A DNA stretch of 64,000 bases from Tindallia magadiensis (GCF_900113635.1 NZ_FOQA01000004.1:186001-250000), one strand, 5' to 3'; counted from the stretch's first letter, positions 42,871 through 52,462 are shown. Notes: generated by a model not told the origin, from the letters alone. Translations and numbers: made by a program.

Positions 42871-43887
42871 TTACTCAACATCTATATATAAATCCATATT
42901 AAACTCCGGCTTTAGAAAATCGTCAACATCATCAATAGATACGCGAATAGGTATGACGGTTTCGTTGTTACGGACAACAGCTGTACCAGCAATAAAAGTC
43001 ACTTTTCCATGATAGGTTCTGGAGCGATCTGCTACAGGTATGAACCTTACTCCGGAGCCAACCTGAACGTCACGGATAAACTCTTCCAACACGTCCGCTT
43101 CTACCTCTAGGCGATCCAGTGGCAATAGTTTTCCGATTCCTTCACCCGCTCCGATACTGTCACCTGCTATTTTGTTGATATCTTTTACAACCGATTTTTC
43201 AAAAACATTAATCAATTGATCGCCTTTCAGGTAAGATATCTCCATTTGATTTTGCAGTCCTTGTTTTCTGGCTTCTAATTCTTGAATTCTTTGCCGATAC
43301 ACTTTAAGCTGATATGCATCTTCTTTCAGCTCTAGGCTTAATTCCAAACTATGAACCTGTTGCTGTTGTTCTTCTGTTTTCATTTCCTTTTCCTCTAAAG
43401 TTTCCTTTGGAATGACACCTGCTTTATACAAGGTCTGATAACGCTCCATCTCTCGTAAAACCTGCTGCATCCGATTTTCTGCGTATTCCAGTTCCTGTCC
43501 AATCACCATTGTTTCTTGACTTAAATTTCGGCGGCTGGCTTCCATTTCAGCTCTAACAACAGCTATTTCTTCTGCTATTTCTTCCATACGCTGTCGTTGC
43601 TCCGATAAATCCAGTATTATTATTGTCTCACCTTTTTCTACTACTTGCCCTTCCTGAACCAACACTTTTTCGATTCTGCCTGGGTTCTTCAGGCTTAATT
43701 TGACAGGTTCTGGAACCTTTACCTTACCAAAGGCTTCGATTTGACGATTGTTTTCCTTTGTCAGATCTATTTTTTCCGCTTCTTCAGGTGGCTGATTTTC
43801 ATTGGAACAAGCCGCCAATACAGTCATAAGAAATAACATGAAAACGCCTATCATGATTTTTTTCAGTATTTTCTCTTTATTGTCCAT
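42871..43887 (-). CDS. ABC efflux membrane-fusion/adaptor lipoprotein (HlyD/MacA-like)
   Basis: About 338 residues. Lipobox 'LTVLAACSNE'-like signal ('FLMTVLAAC', Cys ~27) indicates a lipid-anchored extracellular protein; then a lipoyl-like half motif 'PGRIEKVLVQEGQVVEKGETI', a long coiled-coil hairpin (~100-215) and a beta-barrel end 'GSGVRFIPVADRSRTYHGKV'. ATG 43887 with AAGGTGA upstream overlaps the ATPase gene's end by 11 bp, so translation is coupled. Partner of the adjacent ATPase and FtsX-type permease. Confidence 0.88.
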   Translation of the reverse strand: MDNKEKILKKIMIGVFMLFLMTVLAACSNENQPPEEAEKIDLTKENNRQIEAFGKVKVPEPVKLSLKNPGRIEKVLVQEGQVVEKGETIIILDLSEQRQRMEEIAEEIAVVRAEMEASRRNLSQETMVIGQELEYAENRMQQVLREMERYQTLYKAGVIPKETLEEKEMKTEEQQQQVHSLELSLELKEDAYQLKVYRQRIQELEARKQGLQNQMEISYLKGDQLINVFEKSVVKDINKIAGDSIGAGEGIGKLLPLDRLEVEADVLEEFIRDVQVGSGVRFIPVADRSRTYHGKVTFIAGTAVVRNNETVIPIRVSIDDVDDFLKPEFNMDLYIDVE

Positions 43888-44572
43888 CCTTATCACCTTC
43901 GTCCCACACCTTTCCATCCCTCACCTGAATAATTCGATTACCATACTCTGCTGTTTCCAAAGAATGACTTACCTGTACGACGGTTTTTTTCTTTTCCTTG
44001 TTAATTCTCCGCAACAACTGCATAACCTCTTCTGTTGTCCGGCTGTCCAAATTCCCGGTAGGTTCATCCGCCAGAATAATATCCGGTTCATTAATCAGTG
44101 CCCGGGCAATAGCCACCCGTTGCTGTTGCCCCCCAGACAATTCTCTGGGGGTATGCTTTCGTCGATCTTCCAGCTCAACGATCTGAATAATTTCCTGTAA
44201 TGCTTTACGGTAATGCTTGATCTTTTTCCCATCCAACAATACCGGCAGCATAATATTATCTTCTACTGTCAGATTTGGAACCAGATTATAGAACTGAAAA
44301 ACAAACCCTACTTGTCTTCTTCGCATGATGCTTTGCTCTTTATCCGTCAACCCAGAAAGTTCTGTATCTCCCAGATATATTTTCCCTTCCGTTGGCTGAT
44401 CCAATCCCCCCATTAGGTATAATAATGTGCTTTTTCCAGACCCGGAAGGTCCCATGATAGTGACAAACTCTCCTTGCTGGATATTCACATTAATTTCCTT
44501 CAGAACTTTCACTGGAACTTTTCCCAGATGGTAGGTTTTGCAAAGATCTTCAGTTTTAATGGCTGCAGGCAT
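43877..44572 (-). CDS. ABC transporter ATP-binding protein, MacB/LolD type
   Basis: A 231-residue ATPase: Walker A 'GPSGSGKSTLLYLMGGLD' (~40), Q-loop 'VGFVFQFYNL' (~90), signature 'LSGGQQQRVAIARAL' (~140), Walker B 'IILADEPTGNLD' (~163), H-loop 'VQVSHS' (~200). Belongs to the MacB/LolD/BceA class that powers FtsX-like permeases. ATG 44572 follows AAAGGAG. A 129-bp gap containing a 15-bp palindrome (44663-44677) separates it from the permease. Confidence 0.93.
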   Translation of the reverse strand: MPAAIKTEDLCKTYHLGKVPVKVLKEINVNIQQGEFVTIMGPSGSGKSTLLYLMGGLDQPTEGKIYLGDTELSGLTDKEQSIMRRRQVGFVFQFYNLVPNLTVEDNIMLPVLLDGKKIKHYRKALQEIIQIVELEDRRKHTPRELSGGQQQRVAIARALINEPDIILADEPTGNLDSRTTEEVMQLLRRINKEKKKTVVQVSHSLETAEYGNRIIQVRDGKVWDEGDKDGQ

Positions 44573-44701
44573 CTTTTTTCTCCTTTCCTTGCTGACTTCA
44601 GAGTGTGCGTATTTTTACGAAGCCTTTTTATTCTGATCCATACAGCATTTGACCTTAATTATCAATTGAGTCAATTGCAATAAAAGCGTACACCTTTATT
44701 C

Positions 44702-47227
44702 TCACTCATATTTAATAGCATCTATCACATTCAGCTTTGAGCCTCTCAAAGCTGGGCTCAGAGAAGCTGTCAGTGCAATAAAAACGCCTCCTGCCAATGC
44801 AATCACAAAATAATTTGTAGCAAAATGTATGTTGATGGGAATGCCACCAGCTTCTAGGATGTAAGGAATGCCCATTAAAATAGTAATACCACCAAAAACT
44901 CCGGTAAGCCCAGCAATGCATCCACCTACTAATGCTTCTGCCATGATCATTATCACAGACTGAGTTTTGCTCATTCCCACAGATTTCATTATGGCTAAAG
45001 CTCTTTTGCGTTGAATAAAGCTGATCATGTAATTGTTAAACACTCCAAAGACTCCAATGATCATCGCCAACACTGAAAATGCTTTCAAAATGGTAAATAG
45101 CTGTTCGTTGTATTTGTCATTCATGGCTTCCAACTGTCGAATGGTTTCACCCCATACCCCTCGCTGCCTAAATCGGGCCCGGATGTCAGCAAGAACCAGG
45201 CCCGGATCTGCCCCTTCATCCACCCTTACATAAAACCGCTCTGGATATGGTTCCTGTAAATCCAGCCGATAATACCGTTCATCGATCATAGCGTTGCTTC
45301 CATTCATCATCAGAGAATCGTAAAATCCAATCACTTCATAGGTTTGAAGGCCAGAGGGAAGATCCATAGTAATCCTATCGCCCACTTCCAGCTGTAAAAT
45401 ATGCCTCATCATATCCGCAACAAGAATGTATCGTCCTTGAGAAAGTTTTTCCAAAAGTTGACGAGAATCCCCATCTGGTCGAAAAGCCATGTATTCCTGG
45501 TAGGAAGCTGAATTAACGCCCTGCAGATGCCGTAATGTATACTCTGGGTCTTTCACTTGTATGGCGGTTCGATATTCCCGGGCTGCATAAGTTCCTTTAA
45601 CTCCCGGCACAGCTCGAAGGGATTGTTCCACACTCCTGTCTGCTTGATATACGCTCACCATAATATCAAATTTCCAGTCCCGGTAAGCGTTGAGTACTTC
45701 GATGCCTACGCTGTAACTGAGGGTGTTAATCATCAGTAAAACAGAAATTCCGATGGTCAGTAGGGTAATATTATTAAGAATATTGGTATTATCTTTAAGG
45801 TTCTTAGCCGCCAAAAGCCCCAAATTTCCAAATAATACTTCCATCAGCCTTTCAAACAGCTTCAGAAATATTTGAGTCATCAATGGAACTGCAAAAATAA
45901 CGGCTGTCATAGTCATAAAAACACCTAATGTGCTTAAGGGCAATGCCCAATCATGAGGAGCTGCTCTTGGAAGAATCCATCCTATAGCTCCTATCATAAC
46001 AGCCATCGGCGTTTTCCAGTTTTTCTTCCGGGAGGATCCTTCCACCAGATTTAAAACCAGTTCTTTAATAGGTGTTTTTGATACCCTTTTGATAGGAATC
46101 CAAGAACTGATCAGTGATACTCCCACGGCCAGCAAAAAAGCACCGGTCATTTGAAAAACGCCAAACTCAAGACTAAAGTCCATTTGCCCACTCCAAGGAT
46201 CTGCTGCCAAAATAGAAGCAATTAGGTAAAGCACACCTACCCCTGCCACATTTCCCAGAACGCCACCCAATAATCCATAAGCAAGGCTTTCTCCCATCAG
46301 CACCCAATCCGTCATCCGTCGGGTGGCTCCAATACTCCTAAAAGTTCCAATGACCGGAAGCCGTTCCACAGTAATCACTTTAAAGGTGGAGTAGATAATA
46401 AAGACGCTAATCATCAGCACCATGCTCGTCATTAAGTAAAGCGGCATGACAATAACACCCAACATAGCAGAAAGATCTGCCTGGGTAAAGGGAGGTTCTA
46501 CTTCATAACGCCGATAGATCTGCTGCAGTGCCTGCTGAACCTCTGCTTCTTCTGCTCCCGGCTCCATTATCACATAAGCCCGGATTACCTGTCCCCTTAG
46601 CCCTTGATAAGCAGCTGCCGTTTCCCTGGGAATAACAGCCGTAAGTTGTTCTGACTGAGGAGAGTCTCTAAAGATCCCGGTAGGGTAGGCAATTCCCCAT
46701 ACCTTAAAACGTCGCGAGTTCCCATCGATTTCAATATCAATGGAGTCTCCGGTTTTATATCCCTGTTCTTCTGCAAAAATCTGACTCAGAATAACCCAGT
46801 TACCAGCAAACTCTCGACCTTCTCCCACTTCACTAAAGATAATCGGATTTAGTTTCTGGAGTTCATCCAGATGAAATCCACGGAGGTGAAAACGCCTGCT
46901 GCCCTCCTTACCACCGCTACCCTCGGAGTCAAAAATCCGATAAGAAGCTCCCATGGAAATCTCACCGGCGATCAGTTCTACCCCTGGCACTTCCTCAGGA
47001 TCCAGTCGAAAGCTTGAAGAGGGCGAACGTTCATTGGCATGGATGATTAAGTCTGCATTTCCGGTAGTCATTCTCATCTGATCTTCATACATAGCGGTCA
47101 ACGTACCCGCTATACCGCTGGAAGCAAAAAATAATGCGGCTGAGCAAGTGACGGAAATGACAATCAAAAAAGTACGAAACTTTTTCTCCCATATATTTTT
47201 TAGGATATACTTTATAATAATGCCCAT
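44702..47227 (-). CDS. FtsX-like ABC transporter permease
   Basis: About 841 residues with two FtsX/MacB cores: TM1 near the N-terminus, an extracellular MacB_PCD domain (~45-240), three helices (~265-385), a central pair (~420-470), a second extracellular domain (~520-690) and three final helices (~715-835). This ten-helix double layout is found in lipoprotein or peptide exporters and detoxification modules. Start ATG 47227 (MGIIIKY) is better spaced from AAAGG than ATG 47233. It follows the micro-ORF and tandem-heptamer promoter upstream. Base composition is somewhat richer in GC than neighbours. Confidence 0.88.
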   Translation of the reverse strand: MGIIIKYILKNIWEKKFRTFLIVISVTCSAALFFASSGIAGTLTAMYEDQMRMTTGNADLIIHANERSPSSSFRLDPEEVPGVELIAGEISMGASYRIFDSEGSGGKEGSRRFHLRGFHLDELQKLNPIIFSEVGEGREFAGNWVILSQIFAEEQGYKTGDSIDIEIDGNSRRFKVWGIAYPTGIFRDSPQSEQLTAVIPRETAAAYQGLRGQVIRAYVIMEPGAEEAEVQQALQQIYRRYEVEPPFTQADLSAMLGVIVMPLYLMTSMVLMISVFIIYSTFKVITVERLPVIGTFRSIGATRRMTDWVLMGESLAYGLLGGVLGNVAGVGVLYLIASILAADPWSGQMDFSLEFGVFQMTGAFLLAVGVSLISSWIPIKRVSKTPIKELVLNLVEGSSRKKNWKTPMAVMIGAIGWILPRAAPHDWALPLSTLGVFMTMTAVIFAVPLMTQIFLKLFERLMEVLFGNLGLLAAKNLKDNTNILNNITLLTIGISVLLMINTLSYSVGIEVLNAYRDWKFDIMVSVYQADRSVEQSLRAVPGVKGTYAAREYRTAIQVKDPEYTLRHLQGVNSASYQEYMAFRPDGDSRQLLEKLSQGRYILVADMMRHILQLEVGDRITMDLPSGLQTYEVIGFYDSLMMNGSNAMIDERYYRLDLQEPYPERFYVRVDEGADPGLVLADIRARFRQRGVWGETIRQLEAMNDKYNEQLFTILKAFSVLAMIIGVFGVFNNYMISFIQRKRALAIMKSVGMSKTQSVIMIMAEALVGGCIAGLTGVFGGITILMGIPYILEAGGIPINIHFATNYFVIALAGGVFIALTASLSPALRGSKLNVIDAIKYE

Positions 47228-47459
47228 ACTCATCGCCTTTTTACGTTTTATCTAGCTTGTTCATTTATCATTTACGTGGATCTTCAGCTTTTGTTTCATT
47301 TTTTTCATACTTTCGGTCAAACATTACATCAACTATGTACTATCATTCACTAGCCAGCAACAAATCAAGGAACGAGTTTCCCCGTTCCTCTTTTCCACTC
47401 ACAATAAAGTTTTATCTTATTCTCTCGGCTGATAGCTCATTGCCTTTTACTCCATTTCT

Positions 47460-47534
47460 TTAAGCAACGAGAAGGACTAATTCCACAAAAAGTTTTACAA
47501 TTACAATAATCATATCCACTAGCCATCCGCTCAT
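47460..47534 (-). CDS. Micro-ORF: 24-residue hydrophobic peptide ahead of the ABC operon
   Basis: ATG 47534 is preceded by a strong AAAAGGAGA ribosome site and the frame ends at TAA 47462-47460. The peptide starts 'MSGWLVDMIIVIV', has one internal Lys (residue 14) and one Glu (18), and ends 'VLLVA', so it is a single amphipathic or membrane-spanning helix. It is the first frame after a tandem-heptamer promoter and ~230 bp before the permease start. It could be a membrane regulator, an exported peptide or a leader; function unknown. Confidence 0.6.
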   Translation of the reverse strand: MSGWLVDMIIVIVKLFVELVLLVA

Positions 47535-47597
47535 AGTAAATCTCCTTTTCTACACCTAGATCTTTGATTTCCATCGCATAGGATGAAACGTATACCA

Positions 47598-47643
47598 ATC
47601 ATACCATCTCGATTCTAAACAAATTCTAAACAAACTCTAATCA
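47598..47643 (-). promoter_or_regulatory. Triple-heptamer (SARP-type) promoter of the micro-ORF/ABC operon
   Basis: On the minus strand three heptamers follow at an exact 11-bp period: TGATTAG (47643-47637), TGTTTAG (47632-47626), TGTTTAG (47621-47615). Eleven bases later comes -10 TATGAT (47603-47598). The third, slightly degenerate, copy makes this the longest array of the four. Confidence 0.82.
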
Positions 47644-47677
47644 ATTGAGAAGGTTTTAGAATTTGCTTCGTCAGGCT

Positions 47678-48799
47678 TTAAGGTGTCAAAGTCACTCCGT
47701 TAAACATTTTCGTTATTTGGGGAGGCGGCTCTATTCCTAATTCTTCCTGAAAAAGACGGTACATCATTTCATAGATTTTTATGGCCATCACATGGTTTTT
47801 CTGGTTTAGATAAAAGGTTATTAACATTCCATAGGCTTCTTCATTCAGTTGATCTATTTCTATAATATCTTTCAATGCCTTTTCGGCTTTCTGCCGTTCG
47901 TTTTTCTGCACATAATAGTGATGCAACCGCATTTGAACGCTTTCAAAGGTTTGTCGATACCCTTCTTGGCTATCTAATGCCCAGAGATATCCCTGCTTTT
48001 CAAAATAATGTCCTTTGTATAACTGGACCAAGGCAAGATAATCTTCTGTTTTTTGCTCTTCATTCTTTATTTTATCTATTATCTTATCCATTTTACATAA
48101 GTCACTGTCTATATATTTCATATTCAAATGATATTGTCCATTTTTTTGTTCAAAGACATGCTTAAACCCGTTTTTTTCAAGCTGATTTCGCAAATAATAG
48201 CTGGTCGCATGAAAATTTTGAACCGCTCTTTTGATATCTTTTTCTGGCCACAACCAATCCAAGAGCTGATCTCGGTGTACGGGTTGTCCTTTGAAATGAT
48301 TTAGAATTGCCATCAACTCTCTAGTTTTCGCCGTTCTCCACTTAAAATATCTGGGCATTTCACCGTTGCTGTAGCAAAAGAAATCGCCGAAGCACCTTAC
48401 GTAAAGCTTTTCTTTTTCTGGCAAGCTTTTACCTGTGTTTCTCCTTTTTTCAATCATATTCGTACATTTTTCTACTTCTTTACGTTCCACAGGCTTCAAA
48501 AGATAGCCAGCCGCATATACTCTAAATGCTTCCAGTGCATATTGATCATGAGCTGTCACCATGACAACATCAAGACTCGGACAAACCGACGTCAATTTTT
48601 CTGCCAGTTCTATTCCACTAATGGAAGGCATTTCAATATCTACATAAGCAATATCAACAGGATTTTTTTCTAAAAAAACCAAGGCTTCTGAAGGGTTTTC
48701 AAAAGTTTTTATCAGTTCAACGTTATTCATCTCTTTGATGATGCGAGCAAATCGTTTTAACGCCATTGGTTCATCATCAATTGCAATTACCTTTAACAT
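47678..48799 (-). CDS. Response regulator with SARP DNA-binding and BTAD domains
   Basis: About 373 residues. Receiver (~1-120; acidic pair 'IDDEPMALKRF', phospho-Asp in 'IAYVDIEMPS' ~54, 'VTAHDQYALEAF', Lys in 'YLLKPVERKE'), OmpR/SARP winged helix (~130-230; 'WRTAKTRELMAIL', 'LLDWLWPEKDIKRAVQNFHA') and activation domain (~240-365; ending 'MMYRLFQEELGIEPPPQI'). SARP proteins bind heptamer repeats one helical turn apart next to -10; four such promoters surround this gene. ATG 48799 after GGAGG preferred over GTG 48805. It lies 24 bp downstream of the big kinase, its likely phosphodonor. Confidence 0.92.
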   Translation of the reverse strand: MLKVIAIDDEPMALKRFARIIKEMNNVELIKTFENPSEALVFLEKNPVDIAYVDIEMPSISGIELAEKLTSVCPSLDVVMVTAHDQYALEAFRVYAAGYLLKPVERKEVEKCTNMIEKRRNTGKSLPEKEKLYVRCFGDFFCYSNGEMPRYFKWRTAKTRELMAILNHFKGQPVHRDQLLDWLWPEKDIKRAVQNFHATSYYLRNQLEKNGFKHVFEQKNGQYHLNMKYIDSDLCKMDKIIDKIKNEEQKTEDYLALVQLYKGHYFEKQGYLWALDSQEGYRQTFESVQMRLHHYYVQKNERQKAEKALKDIIEIDQLNEEAYGMLITFYLNQKNHVMAIKIYEMMYRLFQEELGIEPPPQITKMFNGVTLTP

Positions 48800-48822
48800 A
48801 GACACCTCCGTTACCTCTTCTC

Positions 48823-51800
48823 TTAAATACCTAACAAGGCAGGAATTAAAAAGCTCACTTCTGTTTGCACACCAGGAGTGCTTTTAATGTTGAGACCACT
48901 GCCATAAATCCGTTGAAGCCTTCGATGAATATTTGCTAACCCTACCCCTTGAACATCCATTGTGCCACTTAGCAATTGATCCACTTTTTCTTCTTCTATC
49001 CCAACGCCATTATCCCAAACCTTTACTATCAAATCATTATCTTTTTGCAAAAGGATGACGCTGATTCTTCCTTCTGCCATTTGATGTCGAATTCCATGAT
49101 GAATTGCGTTTTCCACTAACGGTTGAATGGTCATAGGTGGAATAAGTAAAGATTCATTAGCCTCAATTTTCACTTGGATGTTAAGCCATGGAAATCTTGA
49201 TTTTTCAATAAATACATAAGAATTGATCAAGCTTATCTCCTGCCTTAATTTTACCTTTTCTGCCAGATTATTAAAGCTAAAACTTGCTCTTAAGTATTTA
49301 GAGAGGGCTATAATTAATTCGCCTGCTTCTTTTCGATTTTCTTCGCAATAAGCCGCTATTGTATTAAGAACATTGTACAAAAAATGAGGTTTTATCTGAG
49401 CTTGTAAAAAAGCCATTTCATTTTCCATTGCTTTCGAAACAGATTTTTTAAGTTGTAATAGCGTTTGAACTCTTGCTACTAACTCAAATTCTTCAAAAGG
49501 TTTATGCAAAAAATCATTCCCGCCGGCTTCAAAACCAAGTTGTAAATCTCCTTTTCCATAACGAGCCGTTAAAAATATGACTGGAAGCTCAAATTCACTA
49601 AACCGTTTTCTAATTTCCCGGCAAAACTGATATCCGTTCATCCCGGGCATCATTACATCAATAATACATAAATCTGGCTCCAATCCAGCGTCTATTAACG
49701 CTAATGCTCCGTGACCACTGGCAGCATGATCCACATGAATGCCTTCTCTGAAGAGAACATTGGCCAGAGAATAGATATTCACTGGTTCATCGTCAACAAT
49801 CAACACTTTGAATTCACTATTGATGTTTTCTACAATTTCAGGACTTTTGACGACTGATGTTAATGCATAGTTATTTTGTTGCAAGGGAACTAAATCTAAG
49901 GCTTTCTTCTTTTCTTGATTAATGATTTTTTGTGTATAAAGAGGCAGCGTAAACGTAAAAACACTACCTTTACCAATCATTGACTCTACTTTAATTTCCC
50001 CACCATGAATTTCAACTAAATATTTTGTGATCGCAAGTCCTAATCCAGTTCCGATTCTTTCTATATCTGGTGAAAACCCACTTTGTTCAAAAACCTTAAA
50101 CACATCTTTAATACGTTCTTCCGGTATCCCTATGCCTGTGTCCTGGATACTAATGGACATCATTTCATTTTTTTCTTCCGCATAAACACATACACTGCCT
50201 TGATCTGTAAACTTCAGAGCATTTCCAATCAAATTAAAAAGAATTTGACTTAGTCGATTTTCATCCACCATAAGAGCTGAAGATGTTGGTGATACCGCAT
50301 TGATTAGTTTTACATTTTTATGCACTGCCTGATAAGACAGTAAATCGATGGCTAATGTAACGGCACTATGTAAATCGGTGCTTTTCAACCGAAGATTAAT
50401 ATCATTATTTTTAATTTGTGAAAAATCCAGAATATCATTAACTAACGCCAGTAATCTTTTGGAGCTAATTAAAATAAGCTCCATATTCTGCCTTTGTATA
50501 TCTGTTAATTCCCTTCCCGCACCCTTCAGCAAACTTTCTGTTAAGCTGATCATTCCATTAAGAGGTGTTTTCAATTCATGAGAAGTGTTTGCTAAAAATT
50601 CATCCTTCAATTGATCCAATCGCTTGTTTTTTTCCTCTGCTTCTTTACGTTCGGTGATATCTGTAACAAAGCACTCTACAGTAATCACTTTGCCTGACCT
50701 GTTTCGAAAAAGTTGTCCTCGCTCCCACACCCATCGGATTTCACCCCAGGATGTCCGAATTGGATATTCTATTTGAAAGGAATGACTTGCCCTTAAATTT
50801 TCTTTCCACTGTTTCCATAATATTTCCCGCTGTTCTGAGTCAGCAATAATATGCGTGGGCAATATAATGTCTTTTAATGATCCTCTCCAGCTTTTTATCT
50901 CACTTGGATAATATCCCGTTAATTCAAAGCATCCTTTCGAAACGTATTCAATCTTCCATTCGTCTTTCTTGTAATGACAACGATAGGCCATCCCTGGCAG
51001 GTTCGAAAGCAGGACACTTTTACTTCTTTCACTTTCTTTTAGTGCATCGATCGCATATTGCTGTTCTGTTATATCGCGATGAATGCCAATAGCACGGCGC
51101 CCTCTTCCTTCCTTTTCCCATTCGACTACTTTTCCAATGGATAAAATATATCGATAATCACCATTTTTATGACGCATACGAAAAGTGCCATCGTAACTGG
51201 TTTTCTTGCCTTGCTCTAATAGATTCATTTTGTGGATAATATATCCTCGATCCTTCGGGTGTGCCAGTTCCAGAAGTTTATGATGATCAATAAAAATTTC
51301 CTCTTTTTCATACCCCAGCATTTCCAACCATCGATCCGAAACTCCAACTTTTCCGGTTTCTATGTTCCAGTCCCATACCCCATCCCCACTATTTTCTACA
51401 GCAAACTGCCAACGTTGTTCCATATACCGGAGTTTTTCTTCCGTCGATTTTCTTACCGTTGTATCTTCTACAATAGCAACAACATCCGTCACGTGCCCTT
51501 TAGCATCATGTACTGGTGCAAAAAATACGCGTATAGGTGTTATTTTGTTCGCCGTTACAGAAGCATAACTGCCTTCATATAAAGTGATTTCTCCATTCAA
51601 AGCTTTTTTTAATGCATTCACATAGGCCTCATCTTTTAAGCTTTTCAAATCCAGACCCATGATTTTTTCTCTTGAAGAGCCAATAATTTTTACAAACAAA
51701 TCATTACAGTCAGTGATTCGTCCTTCACGATTCATATGATAGATGCCTAAAGGTGCTTTATCAAAGATCAGTTTATATTTCGCTTCGCTTCTGGCAAGCT

Positions 51801-52197
51801 CTTCCTCCTTACGTTTGCGTTCACTAATATCTCTAACGGTTATAAGAGCTCTTTTTTTATTTTCATCGTTTACAAAGATCATTCCCCGGGCTTCCAGCCA
51901 GACATATCCTTTTCCAGGATAATGGTTCCGATACTCAATCCGTGACGCTTCTCCTCTTTGAAAGCCATGGAAATAGAAATTTTCCACTCTTTCTCTATCT
52001 TCTGGGTGAATCGATGCAAATCCTGATTTTCCAATTATTTCCTTTCCTTGTCCATAAGTACGCTCGTAGGAAGGCGATACATAGCAATATCGTCCCTCCG
52101 CATCCAGCTCTATCATGACGTCCTGCATCAAATGAACCATTCTTTTATAATTATCCAACTCTTTCTTTGTTTGTTCGTACCTGTTTTCTTCTGACAC
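48823..52197 (-). CDS. Giant multi-PAS hybrid kinase with a second, LytS-type kinase module
   Basis: About 1124 residues, no membrane helix. Four PAS domains (~15-525), HisKA ('DEFLANTSHELKTPLNGMIS', ~545), HATPase ('NALKFTDQGS', 'DTGIGIPEERI', 'GTGLGLAITKYL'), a receiver (~800-915; 'PDLCIIDVMMPGMNGYQF'), then a second histidine-kinase module of the LytS/His_kinase type ('LQAQIKPHFLYNVLNTIAAY', ~930) with its own HATPase ('ENAIHHGIRH', 'VWDNGVGIEEEKV'). Phosphate could run inside the chain or each kinase could phosphorylate the downstream regulator. GTG 52197 follows GAGGTG; the frame opens further to 52239. Its promoter carries tandem heptamers. Confidence 0.9.
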   Translation of the reverse strand: MSEENRYEQTKKELDNYKRMVHLMQDVMIELDAEGRYCYVSPSYERTYGQGKEIIGKSGFASIHPEDRERVENFYFHGFQRGEASRIEYRNHYPGKGYVWLEARGMIFVNDENKKRALITVRDISERKRKEEELARSEAKYKLIFDKAPLGIYHMNREGRITDCNDLFVKIIGSSREKIMGLDLKSLKDEAYVNALKKALNGEITLYEGSYASVTANKITPIRVFFAPVHDAKGHVTDVVAIVEDTTVRKSTEEKLRYMEQRWQFAVENSGDGVWDWNIETGKVGVSDRWLEMLGYEKEEIFIDHHKLLELAHPKDRGYIIHKMNLLEQGKKTSYDGTFRMRHKNGDYRYILSIGKVVEWEKEGRGRRAIGIHRDITEQQYAIDALKESERSKSVLLSNLPGMAYRCHYKKDEWKIEYVSKGCFELTGYYPSEIKSWRGSLKDIILPTHIIADSEQREILWKQWKENLRASHSFQIEYPIRTSWGEIRWVWERGQLFRNRSGKVITVECFVTDITERKEAEEKNKRLDQLKDEFLANTSHELKTPLNGMISLTESLLKGAGRELTDIQRQNMELILISSKRLLALVNDILDFSQIKNNDINLRLKSTDLHSAVTLAIDLLSYQAVHKNVKLINAVSPTSSALMVDENRLSQILFNLIGNALKFTDQGSVCVYAEEKNEMMSISIQDTGIGIPEERIKDVFKVFEQSGFSPDIERIGTGLGLAITKYLVEIHGGEIKVESMIGKGSVFTFTLPLYTQKIINQEKKKALDLVPLQQNNYALTSVVKSPEIVENINSEFKVLIVDDEPVNIYSLANVLFREGIHVDHAASGHGALALIDAGLEPDLCIIDVMMPGMNGYQFCREIRKRFSEFELPVIFLTARYGKGDLQLGFEAGGNDFLHKPFEEFELVARVQTLLQLKKSVSKAMENEMAFLQAQIKPHFLYNVLNTIAAYCEENRKEAGELIIALSKYLRASFSFNNLAEKVKLRQEISLINSYVFIEKSRFPWLNIQVKIEANESLLIPPMTIQPLVENAIHHGIRHQMAEGRISVILLQKDNDLIVKVWDNGVGIEEEKVDQLLSGTMDVQGVGLANIHRRLQRIYGSGLNIKSTPGVQTEVSFLIPALLGI

Positions 52198-52297
52198 CAG
52201 CAGCACCTCGCTAATTACCATCATTAACAAAATATTCACAACTAATTATATCTTTTGTCTAAATAAAAAGCTACACCAGAACCTATATCCATGGTAG

Positions 52298-52331
52298 AAC
52301 ATAGCATATTCCTCTAAACAAAAAATAAACA
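52298..52331 (-). promoter_or_regulatory. Tandem-heptamer (SARP-type) promoter of the kinase/regulator operon
   Basis: On the minus strand TGTTTAT (52331-52325) and TGTTTAG (52320-52314) repeat with an 11-bp period, then ten bases, then -10 TATGTT (52303-52298). The leader to the start codon would be about 95 nt. Control of the kinase-regulator pair by the same element implies autoregulation. Confidence 0.75.
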
Positions 52332-52462
52332 TGTGATATAATTAGGTCTAGTATTTTTTATCAATAGGATCAAAAAACCTTCCTACTCTTTTATAAGGCT
52401 TTTGATTCAATAGATTCTTATTTATAAAAAAAGTACGGAACATATCGGGGAGGAAAGAGGTT

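Noticed and set aside
44663-44677. Palindrome CAATTGA-G-TCAATTG between permease and ATPase genes
   Set aside because: Perfect but AT-rich and short, inside an operon; nothing ties it to a regulator.
47234-47459. Further micro-ORFs (15 and 7 codons) between the micropeptide and the permease
   Set aside because: Poor ribosome sites and no distinctive composition; cannot be supported.
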